Shown piece after piece: positions 32,565 through 40,350 of a stretch of 43,860 nt of DNA (positions are counted from its first letter, which is position 1; every line of letters begins with the position of its first letter). Below the pieces are notes generated by a model. That model did not search any database. It worked only from the letters and a program-made list of their open reading frames with translations, and was not told where the DNA came from. This DNA is from a bacterium (GTDB lineage: Bacteria; Cyanobacteriota; Vampirovibrionia; Gastranaerophilales; Gastranaerophilaceae), in the NCBI GenBank assembly GCA_017403285.1, contig JAFQOI010000013.1:1-43860 (forward strand), read 5' to 3'. Both the position numbers and the translations under genes were made by a program.

Positions 32565-32744
32565 TTATATTCGCTCTTCTAAAATATGTTTAGATTGCTT
32601 TTTATTTTCTTCTTTCTTTTCATCATAAAAATATTCCTCCATTCCAGAACCACTACAATGCGGACATAATTTTAACATATCTCTACGAAAAGGAATAAAA
32701 CCAAGTCCATCACACCAACTACAAACTTTTTCTTTCATCATCAT
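32565..32744 (-). CDS. DnaJ-type zinc-finger small protein
   Basis: 59 residues from one of three tandem ATGs (32744, 32741, 32738). CSWCDGLGFIPF ... CPHCSGSGM shows two CxxCxGxG-like units as in DnaJ Cys-rich domains; no J-domain. It may be a zinc-binding adaptor. The start follows AAGGGTG at the end of the kinase gene. Confidence 0.6.
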   Translation of the reverse strand: MMMKEKVCSWCDGLGFIPFRRDMLKLCPHCSGSGMEEYFYDEKKEENKKQSKHILEERI

Positions 32745-32755
32745 TTTTATCACCC

Positions 32756-33649
32756 TTAATGTGCATTTTTATCTCCTTCGTGTAAAAGCATAAGCTGTTT
32801 CCACATTTCTTCACCTAATCGTGTCTTCCATTTTTTAATTGATTTTTCAGTTTTACTAAAGTAAGGTTGCATATGATAGCAAATCACCGTAGCCATTCGT
32901 TGCATTTCAACATCTTCAAGAAGAGGTTCCATTGAAAGGCAAAGATAACTACCAACATTAGGATGACCATAATAGTGTGCATCTTCAGTTTTCTCGCCTT
33001 TCATCGTATGAAAAGTTTGGGTATAAAGCTTACCATAGTCATGAAAGAGTGCGGCCCGTTTTAGCCATTTTTCATCGGTTTTAATAGCCTTGTATGCCGC
33101 GGCACAGTGGTCTCCCAAACTCATAGAATGATGAGAGTTGTGCTGGTCAAACTGACACATTTTCAAAAATTCATCAAATGCACTAGGAAGTGCAGCATTA
33201 GTGTTATGAATGACTCGAATTGCATTAAAACCTTCGGAAAGGGTAGGCATTTCAAACTGGCAAAGCTGGCGCATGATTACATCTTCAGGCACAACTCGTT
33301 CACGAGAACGATTTTGTTCAAGAATTGTATCCAGCGGTGTAGCCACAACCACACCAACGCAACGCGAAAAAGGGGTTGCCTTGTCAAGAATCGATTTACG
33401 ATTTTTATAAGTCAGATTGGTAGCATCATAAATAACATGAGTACCTTCTTCAAGATACTTAATCGTGCGCGAATGCATGATTTCGAAGACATCGCGCGGA
33501 TTACCCTGAATGGCGGCATCGTCATAAAGTTCTTCACGAATTTCGTCAGAAGATACAATTTCATATTTATCAGAACTCCAAAAAGAATCGGCAAAAGTTG
33601 ATTTGCCGCATCCTGCGGGGCCAATTAGCATAAAAAAATTAGGTTTCAT
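32756..33649 (-). CDS. Polynucleotide kinase with C-terminal HD phosphohydrolase domain
   Basis: 297 residues from ATG 33649 (GGAAG site); the longer frame to 33712 includes the promoter. Kinase: Walker A GPAGCGKST at residues 10-18, SSDEIREELYDD, then THVIYDATNLTYKNRK and QNRSRERVVPEDVI as in T4 Pnk-type 5'-OH kinases. The C-terminal half is an HD domain (HHSMSLGDHC, then ALFHDYGK, then HPNVGSYLC), likely removing 2',3'-phosphates. Together these activities heal RNA ends before ligation. GC-richer than neighbours, suggesting transfer. Domain order is kinase-HD. Confidence 0.83.
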   Translation of the reverse strand: MKPNFFMLIGPAGCGKSTFADSFWSSDKYEIVSSDEIREELYDDAAIQGNPRDVFEIMHSRTIKYLEEGTHVIYDATNLTYKNRKSILDKATPFSRCVGVVVATPLDTILEQNRSRERVVPEDVIMRQLCQFEMPTLSEGFNAIRVIHNTNAALPSAFDEFLKMCQFDQHNSHHSMSLGDHCAAAYKAIKTDEKWLKRAALFHDYGKLYTQTFHTMKGEKTEDAHYYGHPNVGSYLCLSMEPLLEDVEMQRMATVICYHMQPYFSKTEKSIKKWKTRLGEEMWKQLMLLHEGDKNAH

Positions 33650-33683
33650 TCTTTTTATCTTCCTTATTTTATTTTCTACATAT

Positions 33684-33712
33684 ATTATACCAAAAATTTT
33701 AAAAAAAATCAA
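33684..33712 (-). promoter_or_regulatory. Leftward promoter of kinase gene
   Basis: TTGATT (33707-33712), 17-base spacer, TATAAT (33684-33689). Confidence 0.7.
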
Positions 33713-33719
33713 AATTAAA

Positions 33720-33740
33720 AGAGGTCTAAATTAGACCTCT
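33720..33740 (-). terminator. Terminator after nucleotidyltransferase
   Basis: AGAGGTCTAA / TTAGACCTCT stem, TAA stop inside, followed by TTTTAATTTT. Confidence 0.75.
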
Positions 33741-34504
33741 CTAAAAGCCTGACAAAATAAATTAATCAATTCTTTTTCTATCAAATCAATTAACCCATCA
33801 TCAATTGGTGCTGTAAAATTTTGTTTAATTCGTTCTAACACTTCAATTTCTGTTTTTGCAATCTGCCGCGCAGCAGCAAGTTCAAAATCTCCATTTTTAA
33901 TCTTCATTAAATATGGTTTATGATTAGACTTTAAACATTCTCCAAAAGGCATTCCTTTTGTGTAGTTTTCAGCTAACTCGCGCAAACGTACAATATGATG
34001 AAGTTCTTTTGGGTCATATCCAAACTGCGCGATTCGATCTTCTGTCGCAGGAGAGCTATGTTCCATATGTGCCATTTTGTCTTTTGCCATACCGCACATA
34101 CACTTTACACAAAGCATTGGATTATAATGAGCGATGCGTTCAGCATTAGAACGTAAAAAATCTACAAAACCACTATATTCATGATTGTAAAAAAAGTAAT
34201 CTGTGAATAAAATCTCAAGAAAATTTACATTTTGCTTTAAGAAATTCTTTATCATTAAACGCACATCTTTTACGTCGGATTGCGCGCCGTCGTCAAATTT
34301 TACAACGGAGGAATGTGGTTTTACACCAAGAGCGATATCACGCACTGAAGGAATTATAATAGTTTTAGAATCTATATCAGAGTTTTCATTGTAAAGGTCA
34401 TAGTTTTGACTTCCATATAAGCCAGTATAGATTACTTTACAACATTCTTTTAAATATTTATAATGTTCATGCAGCGGCGCGATAATATTTTCACGAGTAG
34501 TCAT
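33731..34504 (-). CDS. Nucleotidyltransferase (Pol beta-type fold)
   Basis: 257 residues. TGLYGSQNYDLYNENSDIDS at residues 27-46 is the GS...DxD signature (G30-S31, D43, D45) of DNA polymerase beta-like nucleotidyltransferases; a helical C-terminal half follows (HHIVRLRELAENYTKGMPFG). Stand-alone members of this group are often encoded beside RNA repair enzymes in phages. Possible substrates are tRNA ends or nucleotides; not known. Start ATG 34504 after AAGGAG. Confidence 0.72.
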   Translation of the reverse strand: MTTRENIIAPLHEHYKYLKECCKVIYTGLYGSQNYDLYNENSDIDSKTIIIPSVRDIALGVKPHSSVVKFDDGAQSDVKDVRLMIKNFLKQNVNFLEILFTDYFFYNHEYSGFVDFLRSNAERIAHYNPMLCVKCMCGMAKDKMAHMEHSSPATEDRIAQFGYDPKELHHIVRLRELAENYTKGMPFGECLKSNHKPYLMKIKNGDFELAAARQIAKTEIEVLERIKQNFTAPIDDGLIDLIEKELINLFCQAFREV

Positions 34505-34515
34505 TTTAAATCTCC

Positions 34516-35643
34516 TTAAAATGCCGACTTAGTTCTATTACAATGACGGCAAAGCATTTGGCAATTTTCTTTATTAGTTTTTCCACCTTTAGACCAGGGG
34601 ATTTTATGATCTGCTTCCATCTCATCAAATGAAAAAGCTTGACCACAAATTGGACAAATTCCCTTCTGTAAATGATAAACACTTAAAGCATCAGAGCGAT
34701 CAAAACTTCTAAGATTTAAAAACTTTTCATTTTTTTCAAACAAATATTTATAAATTCCTTGAACTGTTTTTACGTCATCATCCATTAGCAACCTAACAAT
34801 CTCTTCTTCAAGTTCATCTGGATTAAAAGTTTTATCTTTATATTTATTATAAAAGAAACCCCATTCAATTCCTTTCATTTCTTTTCTATAATTGGGGAAA
34901 AGTTCTTTCACCCAATCAATCACTTTTACAAAATAATTCCATAGTTCTTTCGCATCTTTATTAAATTGATTTTTAGCCATGTACTCACAAATTTTTTCAT
35001 TTTTTTCTTTTGGAATATCTGCATTAGTAAACCACTTAATAACTTTTTCAAGAACTTCCTGTCGATTAAACTCACCTTTAACATACTTCGCACCAATTTG
35101 ATATGCCGCGCCACCAGTTTTACTGAAATATCTTTTTGCATCAGTTAGCCAATCGCCAACATAATTAATATTTCTTAATTCCTGTTCAGATAGTTGTTTT
35201 CCTGCAATATTGATTGTAGTAAACCAATCTAATTGTTCTTCTTTAGTACCATTACAATGATAAACAAATAATTTATAATCTAAAATCTGTTCATATACAT
35301 TTGGCATAATACGACGAATATTATGAATATACATTTCTTTTCCGTTAATAGTAATAGGAAAATTTCCTTCTAAAAATTCACAAATAGATAAAGTTCTCTG
35401 TTGACCATCTAATACTTCATAAGTACCATTATTATTATCTACCCAATACATAGTATTTAAAGGAAAATTTTTCATAATACTATCAATCACAGCTTTTTGC
35501 TCTTTTTCATTATAAATAAATTCACGCTGAAATTTAGGGCGAATATTTAAATTACCATTAAGTGCAACAACGCCATCCTCTCCATCATTTTCGTAACCAG
35601 AATACAATTCTTTAATTGAAATAGGATTAAGAGTAATTTTCAT
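34516..35643 (-). CDS. DUF262-HNH nuclease (GmrSD-type)
   Basis: 375 residues. N-terminal DUF262 domain: RPKFQREFIYNEKEQKAVID then YEVLDGQQRTLSICEFLEG with DGQQR at 79-83, the nucleotide-using motif of this ParB-related domain. A helical middle is followed by an HNH domain from about 330: CPICGQAF, EADHKIPWSKGGKTNKENCQ, LCRHCN. Such proteins include type IV (modification-dependent) restriction enzymes and BREX or phage-defence nucleases. It lies directly downstream of an adenine methylase gene. It has its own promoter. Confidence 0.8.
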   Translation of the reverse strand: MKITLNPISIKELYSGYENDGEDGVVALNGNLNIRPKFQREFIYNEKEQKAVIDSIMKNFPLNTMYWVDNNNGTYEVLDGQQRTLSICEFLEGNFPITINGKEMYIHNIRRIMPNVYEQILDYKLFVYHCNGTKEEQLDWFTTINIAGKQLSEQELRNINYVGDWLTDAKRYFSKTGGAAYQIGAKYVKGEFNRQEVLEKVIKWFTNADIPKEKNEKICEYMAKNQFNKDAKELWNYFVKVIDWVKELFPNYRKEMKGIEWGFFYNKYKDKTFNPDELEEEIVRLLMDDDVKTVQGIYKYLFEKNEKFLNLRSFDRSDALSVYHLQKGICPICGQAFSFDEMEADHKIPWSKGGKTNKENCQMLCRHCNRTKSAF

Positions 35644-35677
35644 AAAACTTTTTCCTTTCTTTTTATCTTATATAAGT

Positions 35678-35706
35678 ATTATACCAAAAATTTTATTATA
35701 AATCAA
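35678..35706 (-). promoter_or_regulatory. Leftward promoter of DUF262-HNH gene
   Basis: TTGATT (35701-35706), 17-base spacer, TATAAT (35678-35683); it overlaps the last codons of the methylase gene. Confidence 0.7.
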
Positions 35707-36871
35707 AATTATTTTTATCAATTCTTTTAATTATAATTCGAGTATATTTAGCTTTTCCATTAATATAAGGAGAAATTTTATCAATTATTTCAAATTGATT
35801 TGGACTATATTTAGTAATAAAAGTAATAGGAACTCCCATTAAACCATAATAATCTTTTGGAATATTAATATTTTTATTTACATTGATAGCTTCATAATTG
35901 TCATAGTCATCATATGGTTCTTTTTTATTTTTATCGTCGTAATAAGACGCTGTTAAAATAAACCCTTCTTCTCTAATTTTAGTTGGCAGATTTGTAAACC
36001 AACAAATATTTCCTAGGCTTCTCCATTTTTGTCCAGTTTCATCTACCCAATACCGAACTTTTCTTGGTTCAGAGTCTGCTGGAACTTTAAATTTCATATC
36101 GCCCGCATTATATCCAGTCCAAATTTTATTTTCTTTAATAAGAGGAAAAACATCTTTATACCCAACTGCATTTTGACTTCCAATAATTAAAAATTGTTTA
36201 TTAAAATCTATTAACTGTTGAATATATTGTCTAAATAAAGAAAAAGGTGGATTTGTACAGATAATATCTGCTTTTTTTAATTCTTCTATACTTTCTTCTG
36301 TATTAAAGCCGCCATTTTGTTTTAATTCAGAAATTATTATATCAGATTCATCAATAAAACCATCTTTATTTATGTCGTCATAAACTTCATATTTTTTCCC
36401 ACAACCATCTTTATTATAACTAAAACCCACTAAACGAGTTAAATTAAAAGCATCAAAATTTAATAAGAAAAATTTAAAAAAGTTACTTTCTAAATCATCA
36501 TTACAGTTACAGAAAATAGATTTTCCTCTAAAATATTTTTTATATTGAATTAATTCCTTATTAATATAGTCTAATTGAGTATAAAACTCATCATCTTTAT
36601 TTTTCTTTGCTTTTACTAAATTTTCATTATCACAACCAAACTTCTGTTTTTCATCTATTTCAATTAACTCTTTAATATTCTCTACAAATTCAAATTTTAC
36701 TGGCGCGCCAGTATATTTTTTCATATATCCTCGATTTACAATTCCATTTAAAGTTGCTGCATTTATTTTATATCCACTTTTTTCTGTAAGTTCAGCAGCA
36801 CAAAATTGTCCAGTTGGATAATATTTTAAAGCCAAGTCAAATGCTATTTGTCCTTTTTCAGTTAAATTCAT
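35696..36871 (-). CDS. EcoRI-type adenine DNA methyltransferase
   Basis: 391 residues. IICTNPPFSLFRQYIQQLI has the catalytic NPPF (207-210) of N6-adenine methylases. KSIFCNCNDDLESNFFKFFL lies at the position of the cofactor-binding motif, and GSQNAVGYKDVFPLI plus WRSLGNICWFTNLP match the EcoRI-methylase family. The first 60 residues resemble a winged helix (CAAELTEKSGYKINAATLNG) for DNA binding. It probably protects or marks phage DNA; the target sequence cannot be read from the protein. AAAGGAG precedes ATG 36871. Confidence 0.8.
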   Translation of the reverse strand: MNLTEKGQIAFDLALKYYPTGQFCAAELTEKSGYKINAATLNGIVNRGYMKKYTGAPVKFEFVENIKELIEIDEKQKFGCDNENLVKAKKNKDDEFYTQLDYINKELIQYKKYFRGKSIFCNCNDDLESNFFKFFLLNFDAFNLTRLVGFSYNKDGCGKKYEVYDDINKDGFIDESDIIISELKQNGGFNTEESIEELKKADIICTNPPFSLFRQYIQQLIDFNKQFLIIGSQNAVGYKDVFPLIKENKIWTGYNAGDMKFKVPADSEPRKVRYWVDETGQKWRSLGNICWFTNLPTKIREEGFILTASYYDDKNKKEPYDDYDNYEAINVNKNINIPKDYYGLMGVPITFITKYSPNQFEIIDKISPYINGKAKYTRIIIKRIDKNNFDL

Positions 36872-36907
36872 TTTATTTTTTTTTCTCCTTTAAGGTTTTA
36901 TATTATA

Positions 36908-36936
36908 ATTATACCAGAAATTTTGGGGAAAATCAA
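36908..36936 (-). promoter_or_regulatory. Leftward promoter of methylase, overlapping a stop codon
   Basis: TTGATT (36931-36936), 17-base spacer, TATAAT (36908-36913). The TGA stop of the TAG-rich gene lies inside the TTGATT box. Confidence 0.72.
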
Positions 36937-38558
36937 GATTTAATTCTTGGTGAAAAATTATAAGAAGAAGTTAAATTGATATTAGATATTACTAAACCTG
37001 AGTAATTTTCATCTTTTTCTTTATTATTCAAAGCAGAAACTATATCCCTCTCATTTTTATAATCTGCAACAATTTTAAAATTTCGCTCACATTCATATAG
37101 CTATTCTTTTATATCTGACAATATTGCAGAAGCAGTTTGAAAACTCTTTCCACCCAATAGGTACAAAACATTCGCATCAATACCAGAACTCTTTTTATAA
37201 ATATCCATATACATAAAATAAGCAGCAGAAAGACTTAATAACTGTTCAATCTAATCTTCAAACCCTTTTAAAATTTCTCTGGTTGATAAAAAATCCTCTA
37301 ACCCTTCGCTAGGATTATCTGGAACACCCCTTTTATAAATTTTGTTTTCAATATAATAAGGTACGTTAAAACTTAAAGTACCAAAATAATTTAAGAATAA
37401 ATTTTTAGTCTATTGTGGCATATCAGTTTTATTTAACATTGTTTCTATACCAGCTTCAGCAAAAGAAATTTCACCAAGATCCTCTTTTATTGAGTTTTTT
37501 ATCTATATACCCAAATCTTTTATAATAACATCTCTGTGTGGCTTAGTGTTCTTTTCTCCAGTATAGGTTCCTCCGGCCCAGAAAATTACTTTCTAACTGA
37601 ACCCACCAAAAAATTTACTTAGATAATATAAACCAGTAATTTCACCTAAAATACCCGTTATATCATTTGTATTTTTACCAACAAAAAAGGCATAGCGATT
37701 CTAACTAAGAATATGGTTTATAATAGCCCTTAGAAGTTGTTTATCTTTTGGTGCTTTAGAAATAATAAAATTTTCTATTCTAGTATTTATAAAATCAATT
37801 TTTTTAGAATTACTTGTATCAAGTTCTTTCGCTTGTTTCTAAGTCATCCTGTCTGTTATTTCTGACCAAGTAAGAGTGTGCTAAACCTAAAAACCATTTT
37901 TATTCTAAGATAATTGGATCTTCATGCCAGAATTTGCTCCAGTTGATTTAAAATTCTAAACATAATAAGCAACGGCGGGAGAAGTTTTTTCCTTTTTCTT
38001 TTGAAATTCTTCTTCCATTGCTCTTCGCCAAGCATCTTTTTGTTCTTTGGTAAAAGAAGAAACCTAAATATCTTTATTATTATATCCTCGTCGAGAAGAA
38101 AACTAAAATCTTCCTTTCTTTCCTTCAAGCTAACTATTTAAAAAATCTAAAGCCATATCCTAAACTTTTTTTGATGTAAAAGACTATAAAGGTTTTAATT
38201 CTAAAATGTTTCTTTGAAAAAAATCAAAAAAAGCCTATTCAAACGCATCATATTCTTCCTAATTTTCTGCTGTTAAAATTGCAATAAATTCTTCATTTAA
38301 TTCCGCGCCAGAAAAATTAATAACAGCTTCCTCATATTCTTTCATTCGTTCATTAAGCTATTCTAAATTTTCCACACCAAGCAAATTAAAGAGTTGCTAT
38401 TCTTTTGTTTCTAAAATTTCAATTTGTCTAGATAATTTTTGTCTTCCTTCGGCTAAAAAATGATAACCATAACTAGATGATAATTCAGTTGAGATTAAAG
38501 CAACTCGATTTTTATATTGATTTAAAGTATAAACATCCGTATAGGTCCCAAAACCCAT
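36933..38558 (-). CDS. Large protein of unknown function, most TAG-dense gene
   Basis: 541 residues with about 20 in-frame TAG codons; standard annotation shows no gene here. It starts at ATG 38558 seven bases after GGAGGTGAT and ends TGA 36933. N-terminus MGFGTYTDVYTLNQYKNRVA then a coiled coil (GRQKLSRQIEILETKE); the middle contains TSKKV and SRRGYNNKDI, and DKQLLRAIINHIL and FFGGFS occur later. A few more than a dozen consecutive residues separate most TAGs. Strict dependence on recoding suggests a late, possibly structural or lysis-time product. Family not recognised. Confidence 0.66.
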
Positions 38559-38575
38559 ATATTATCACCTCCAAT

Positions 38576-38598
38576 AAAAAAGGACGCCAACGGCGCCC
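38576..38598 (-). terminator. Terminator upstream of the TAG-rich gene
   Basis: GGGCGCC-GTT-GGCGTCC stem (one G-U pair) followed by TTTTTT; the ribosome site of the TAG-rich gene begins right after the T-run. Confidence 0.72.
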
Positions 38599-38812
38599 TC
38601 ATCATTTAATCTTAATCACCTAAATAATTTAGGCTATTATTAAGTAAAAATTTTCAATTAAAAATCCATAAAATTAAAACAAGAAGATGACTAGTAGAAC
38701 AGGTAAGAAAAAAGAAATGTATATAAAAAACTTAATAGACCAGATAGAGGTGAAAAAATGAGTGATTAACTAGCCATCTTCTTGGATTAAATATAAACGG
38801 TCTATTAAGTAG
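38599..38812. other. Gene-free AT-rich stretch with pseudoknot-like repeats
   Basis: Two inverted repeat pairs cross: AAGAAGATGACTAGT (38681-38695) with ACTAGCCATCTTCTT (38769-38783), and CTTAATAGACC (38731-38741) with GGTCTATTAAG (38799-38809). On the plus strand AGAGG followed by ATG-AGT-GAT-TAA (38758-38769) lies between them. No gene seen. Confidence 0.6.
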
Positions 38813-38886
38813 TGGCAGCAGGTTGAGGATTTGAACCTCAAATGCAAGAATCAAAATCTTGTGTCATGCCTTTTAACGAACCTGCT
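38813..38886 (-). tRNA. tRNA-Gln (UUG)
   Basis: Cloverleaf on the minus strand: acceptor AGCAGGT/ACCTGCT, anticodon stem CAAGA/TCTTG with loop TTTTGAT (anticodon UUG), T-arm TGAGG-TTCAAAT-CCTCA, discriminator G and encoded CCA. The D-stem is weak. It reads CAA/CAG, not UAG, by normal pairing. It lies between the gene at 38890 and the TAG-rich gene. Confidence 0.88.
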
Positions 38887-38889
38887 AAA

Positions 38890-39183
38890 TTAAGCCCAAC
38901 AATCACGCATTAATCTATTATACCAAATAAAATCAGTATGTTTAATATCATCAAGCAAAAGCGCTTCTTCATCTTTTGGTTTATAAACTCCATTAAAATC
39001 AAAAAATTCATCTTGCGCGCCTGCTACAAAATGTCCAGTAATAGGTAAATAATACATTCTCAATTTAGAAAATCTTTCACATAAAATTAAAGCAAAATAA
39101 TAACAATTTCCATTAGTCCAATTACAATCTTTTTTAAATCTACGCTCAATGAAATTTAAAACTTCTGCGGTGAATGTTGGCAT
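38890..39183 (-). CDS. Small Cys-His-Asp protein (cysteine-peptidase-like), paralogue of 42637-42924
   Basis: 97 residues. CNWTNGNCYYFALILCERFS, then YYLPITGHFVAGAQDEFFDF and NGV share order and spacing with the 42637 protein. Conserved Cys at the start of a helix (GNCYYF), then GHFV His, then FDFNG Asp/Asn resemble the triad order of papain- or transglutaminase-like enzymes. No catalytic role is shown. It sits just upstream of tRNA-Gln; its paralogue sits just downstream of tRNA-Leu. Confidence 0.62.
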   Translation of the reverse strand: MPTFTAEVLNFIERRFKKDCNWTNGNCYYFALILCERFSKLRMYYLPITGHFVAGAQDEFFDFNGVYKPKDEEALLLDDIKHTDFIWYNRLMRDCWA

Positions 39184-39199
39184 TTCTTTTTCCTCTTTT

Positions 39200-39330
39200 T
39201 AGTTTTTTTACGAAGAGTAGTGAGTACGATTATGCGTACTAACCACTCAGTAGGCGGCGCCAAGACACAAATAAATTATATAGATTAAAAGTCTATTCCT
39301 TAAAATTGCTGAATGTGTCTTAAAGCTTAA
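39200..39330 (-). other. Leader with long hairpin and AAGACAC element
   Basis: Contains AAGACACATTCAGCAATTTT ... GTGTCTTGG (39248-39322) and then a near-perfect hairpin GAGTGGTTAGTACG-CATAAT-CGTACTCACTACTC (39203-39236). The AAGACACAT-x-CAGCAA element is repeated at 39810-39885. Confidence 0.45.
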
Positions 39331-39338
39331 TTAGTCTT

Positions 39339-39605
39339 TTAGTTCCAAAAAGGAAACATATCAAAAAAGTCTTTACTAGAAATAGTTGTATGATAACCAC
39401 CAAAGTCCTTACAAAAATCTTTAACTAAGGCTCTCCAATGCTTATAAGCTTCATCTATTTCTTTTGCGCGCTGTGCTCGATTTTTAGCTTTCTCTTCAGC
39501 AATTCGCTTTTCTTCAGCTTTTTGAGCTTCAAAGGCGCGCTCATCACAGAGACATTCTTCTACTGATTCGTATTCTTTTCCTGTGATTTCACTAATAATT
39601 CTCAT
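39339..39605 (-). CDS. Small charged helical protein
   Basis: 88 residues from ATG 39605 with AAAGGAGGAAAG upstream; the longer frame to 39638 is rejected. MRIISEITGKEYESVEECLC then a Glu/Ala/Lys helix (EAQKAEEKRIAEEKAKNRAQ), a type common in clostridial phages. Unknown function. Confidence 0.6.
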   Translation of the reverse strand: MRIISEITGKEYESVEECLCDERAFEAQKAEEKRIAEEKAKNRAQRAKEIDEAYKHWRALVKDFCKDFGGYHTTISSKDFFDMFPFWN

Positions 39606-39935
39606 AGAGTTCCTTTCCTCCTTTAAAAAAATAAACAAGATGCTTGAGCGTCTGCTTCCTTTTTATCCTCAGATAAAACCATATGTCGGACTTTTATTTT
39701 TTCGCTCAAGAAATAAAAATCTTAGTTTTGATAACAAAACGCATTGCTTTGTAAAATATCTTCTAAAGTTTTGCTGTAAGCATCTTAACACCATAAAAAT
39801 AAAATACAAGACACTTAATTCTTAATAAAAATATTTTCTTCAACCAAAAAAAATTCATTATTAAATTTGCTGTATGTGTCTTAAAATAATTATAAAAATA
39901 GAGGATATGTTTTATTTTATGGTGAGACTACCTCT
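39606..39935 (-). other. Non-coding stretch with second AAGACAC element
   Basis: No convincing ORF on either strand. The minus strand holds AAGACACATACAGCAAATTT ... AAGTGTCTTG (about 39808-39886), matching the element near 39248-39322 in its 5' half and in the closing stem. May be an untranslated structured RNA segment or leader of the 39605 gene. Confidence 0.4.
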
Positions 39936-40004
39936 TTACACTCTTGTCTCACGAGTCGGTGCGGGTGGAGAATCCTCCACAAGGATTTTCGCAAATACAA
40001 TCAT
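39936..40004 (-). CDS. Micro-ORF, MIVF peptide 1
   Basis: 22 residues, MIVFAKILVEDSPPAPTRET then RV and TAA. AGGAGG lies nine bases before the ATG. A second peptide with the same start, spacing and ribosome site occurs at 41774-41824 (MIVFTKYLAEDEPPA). Conserved translation signals in two copies argue that it is translated; it could be a leader peptide in the tRNA transcript. Confidence 0.5.
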   Translation of the reverse strand: MIVFAKILVEDSPPAPTRETRV

Positions 40005-40274
40005 TAGCAATTACCTCCTATTTTTCACATCGAACATTGGGTTTTTCTGTTGCCCATCAACGCTCAGTTCCTTCCAGTTTTCCTGTTCTACTGCATCAAT
40101 CGGTTTTACTTTCGTTTTCCTTATTTATAAAGCGTTTCCAAATGACTAAGCCACATATCTACTACGACTCCCAAAGGGTCGAATTACATAGCCGGTGGTA
40201 GTTTAAACCGTAAATCCATCCTCTCACGCTATGACGAGCATCTTACTTATTGTCAGATACGCTCACACTGACAA
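40005..40274 (-). other. Spacer between tRNA-Met and micro-ORF
   Basis: No gene. It shares short blocks with the spacer at 41825-42016: AACTACCACCGGC, GATATGTGGC and TGTGAAAAATAGGAGGT in the same order, so the two spacers are diverged copies. Begins with a TTGTCAG...CTGACAA hairpin just after tRNA-Met. Confidence 0.5.
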
Positions 40275-40350
40275 TGGTTGCGCGGGAAGGATTTGAACCT
40301 TCGACCTCTAGGGCATGAACCTAGCTAGCTACCACTGCTAACACCGCGCG
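40275..40350 (-). tRNA. Initiator-like tRNA-Met (CAU)
   Basis: Acceptor CGCGCGG with CCGCGCA leaves a C1-A72 mismatch, the hallmark of bacterial initiator tRNA. Anticodon stem CTAGG/CCTAG with loop TTCATGC (CAU); T-arm GAAGG-TTCAAAT-CCTTC; A73 and CCA encoded. The anticodon stem has two rather than three G-C pairs next to the loop, so it is a divergent initiator. Confidence 0.85.

Noticed and set aside
37922-38128. 68-residue basic ORF in standard code
   Set aside because: It is an out-of-frame shadow of the TAG-rich gene 36933-38558 and has no ribosome site.
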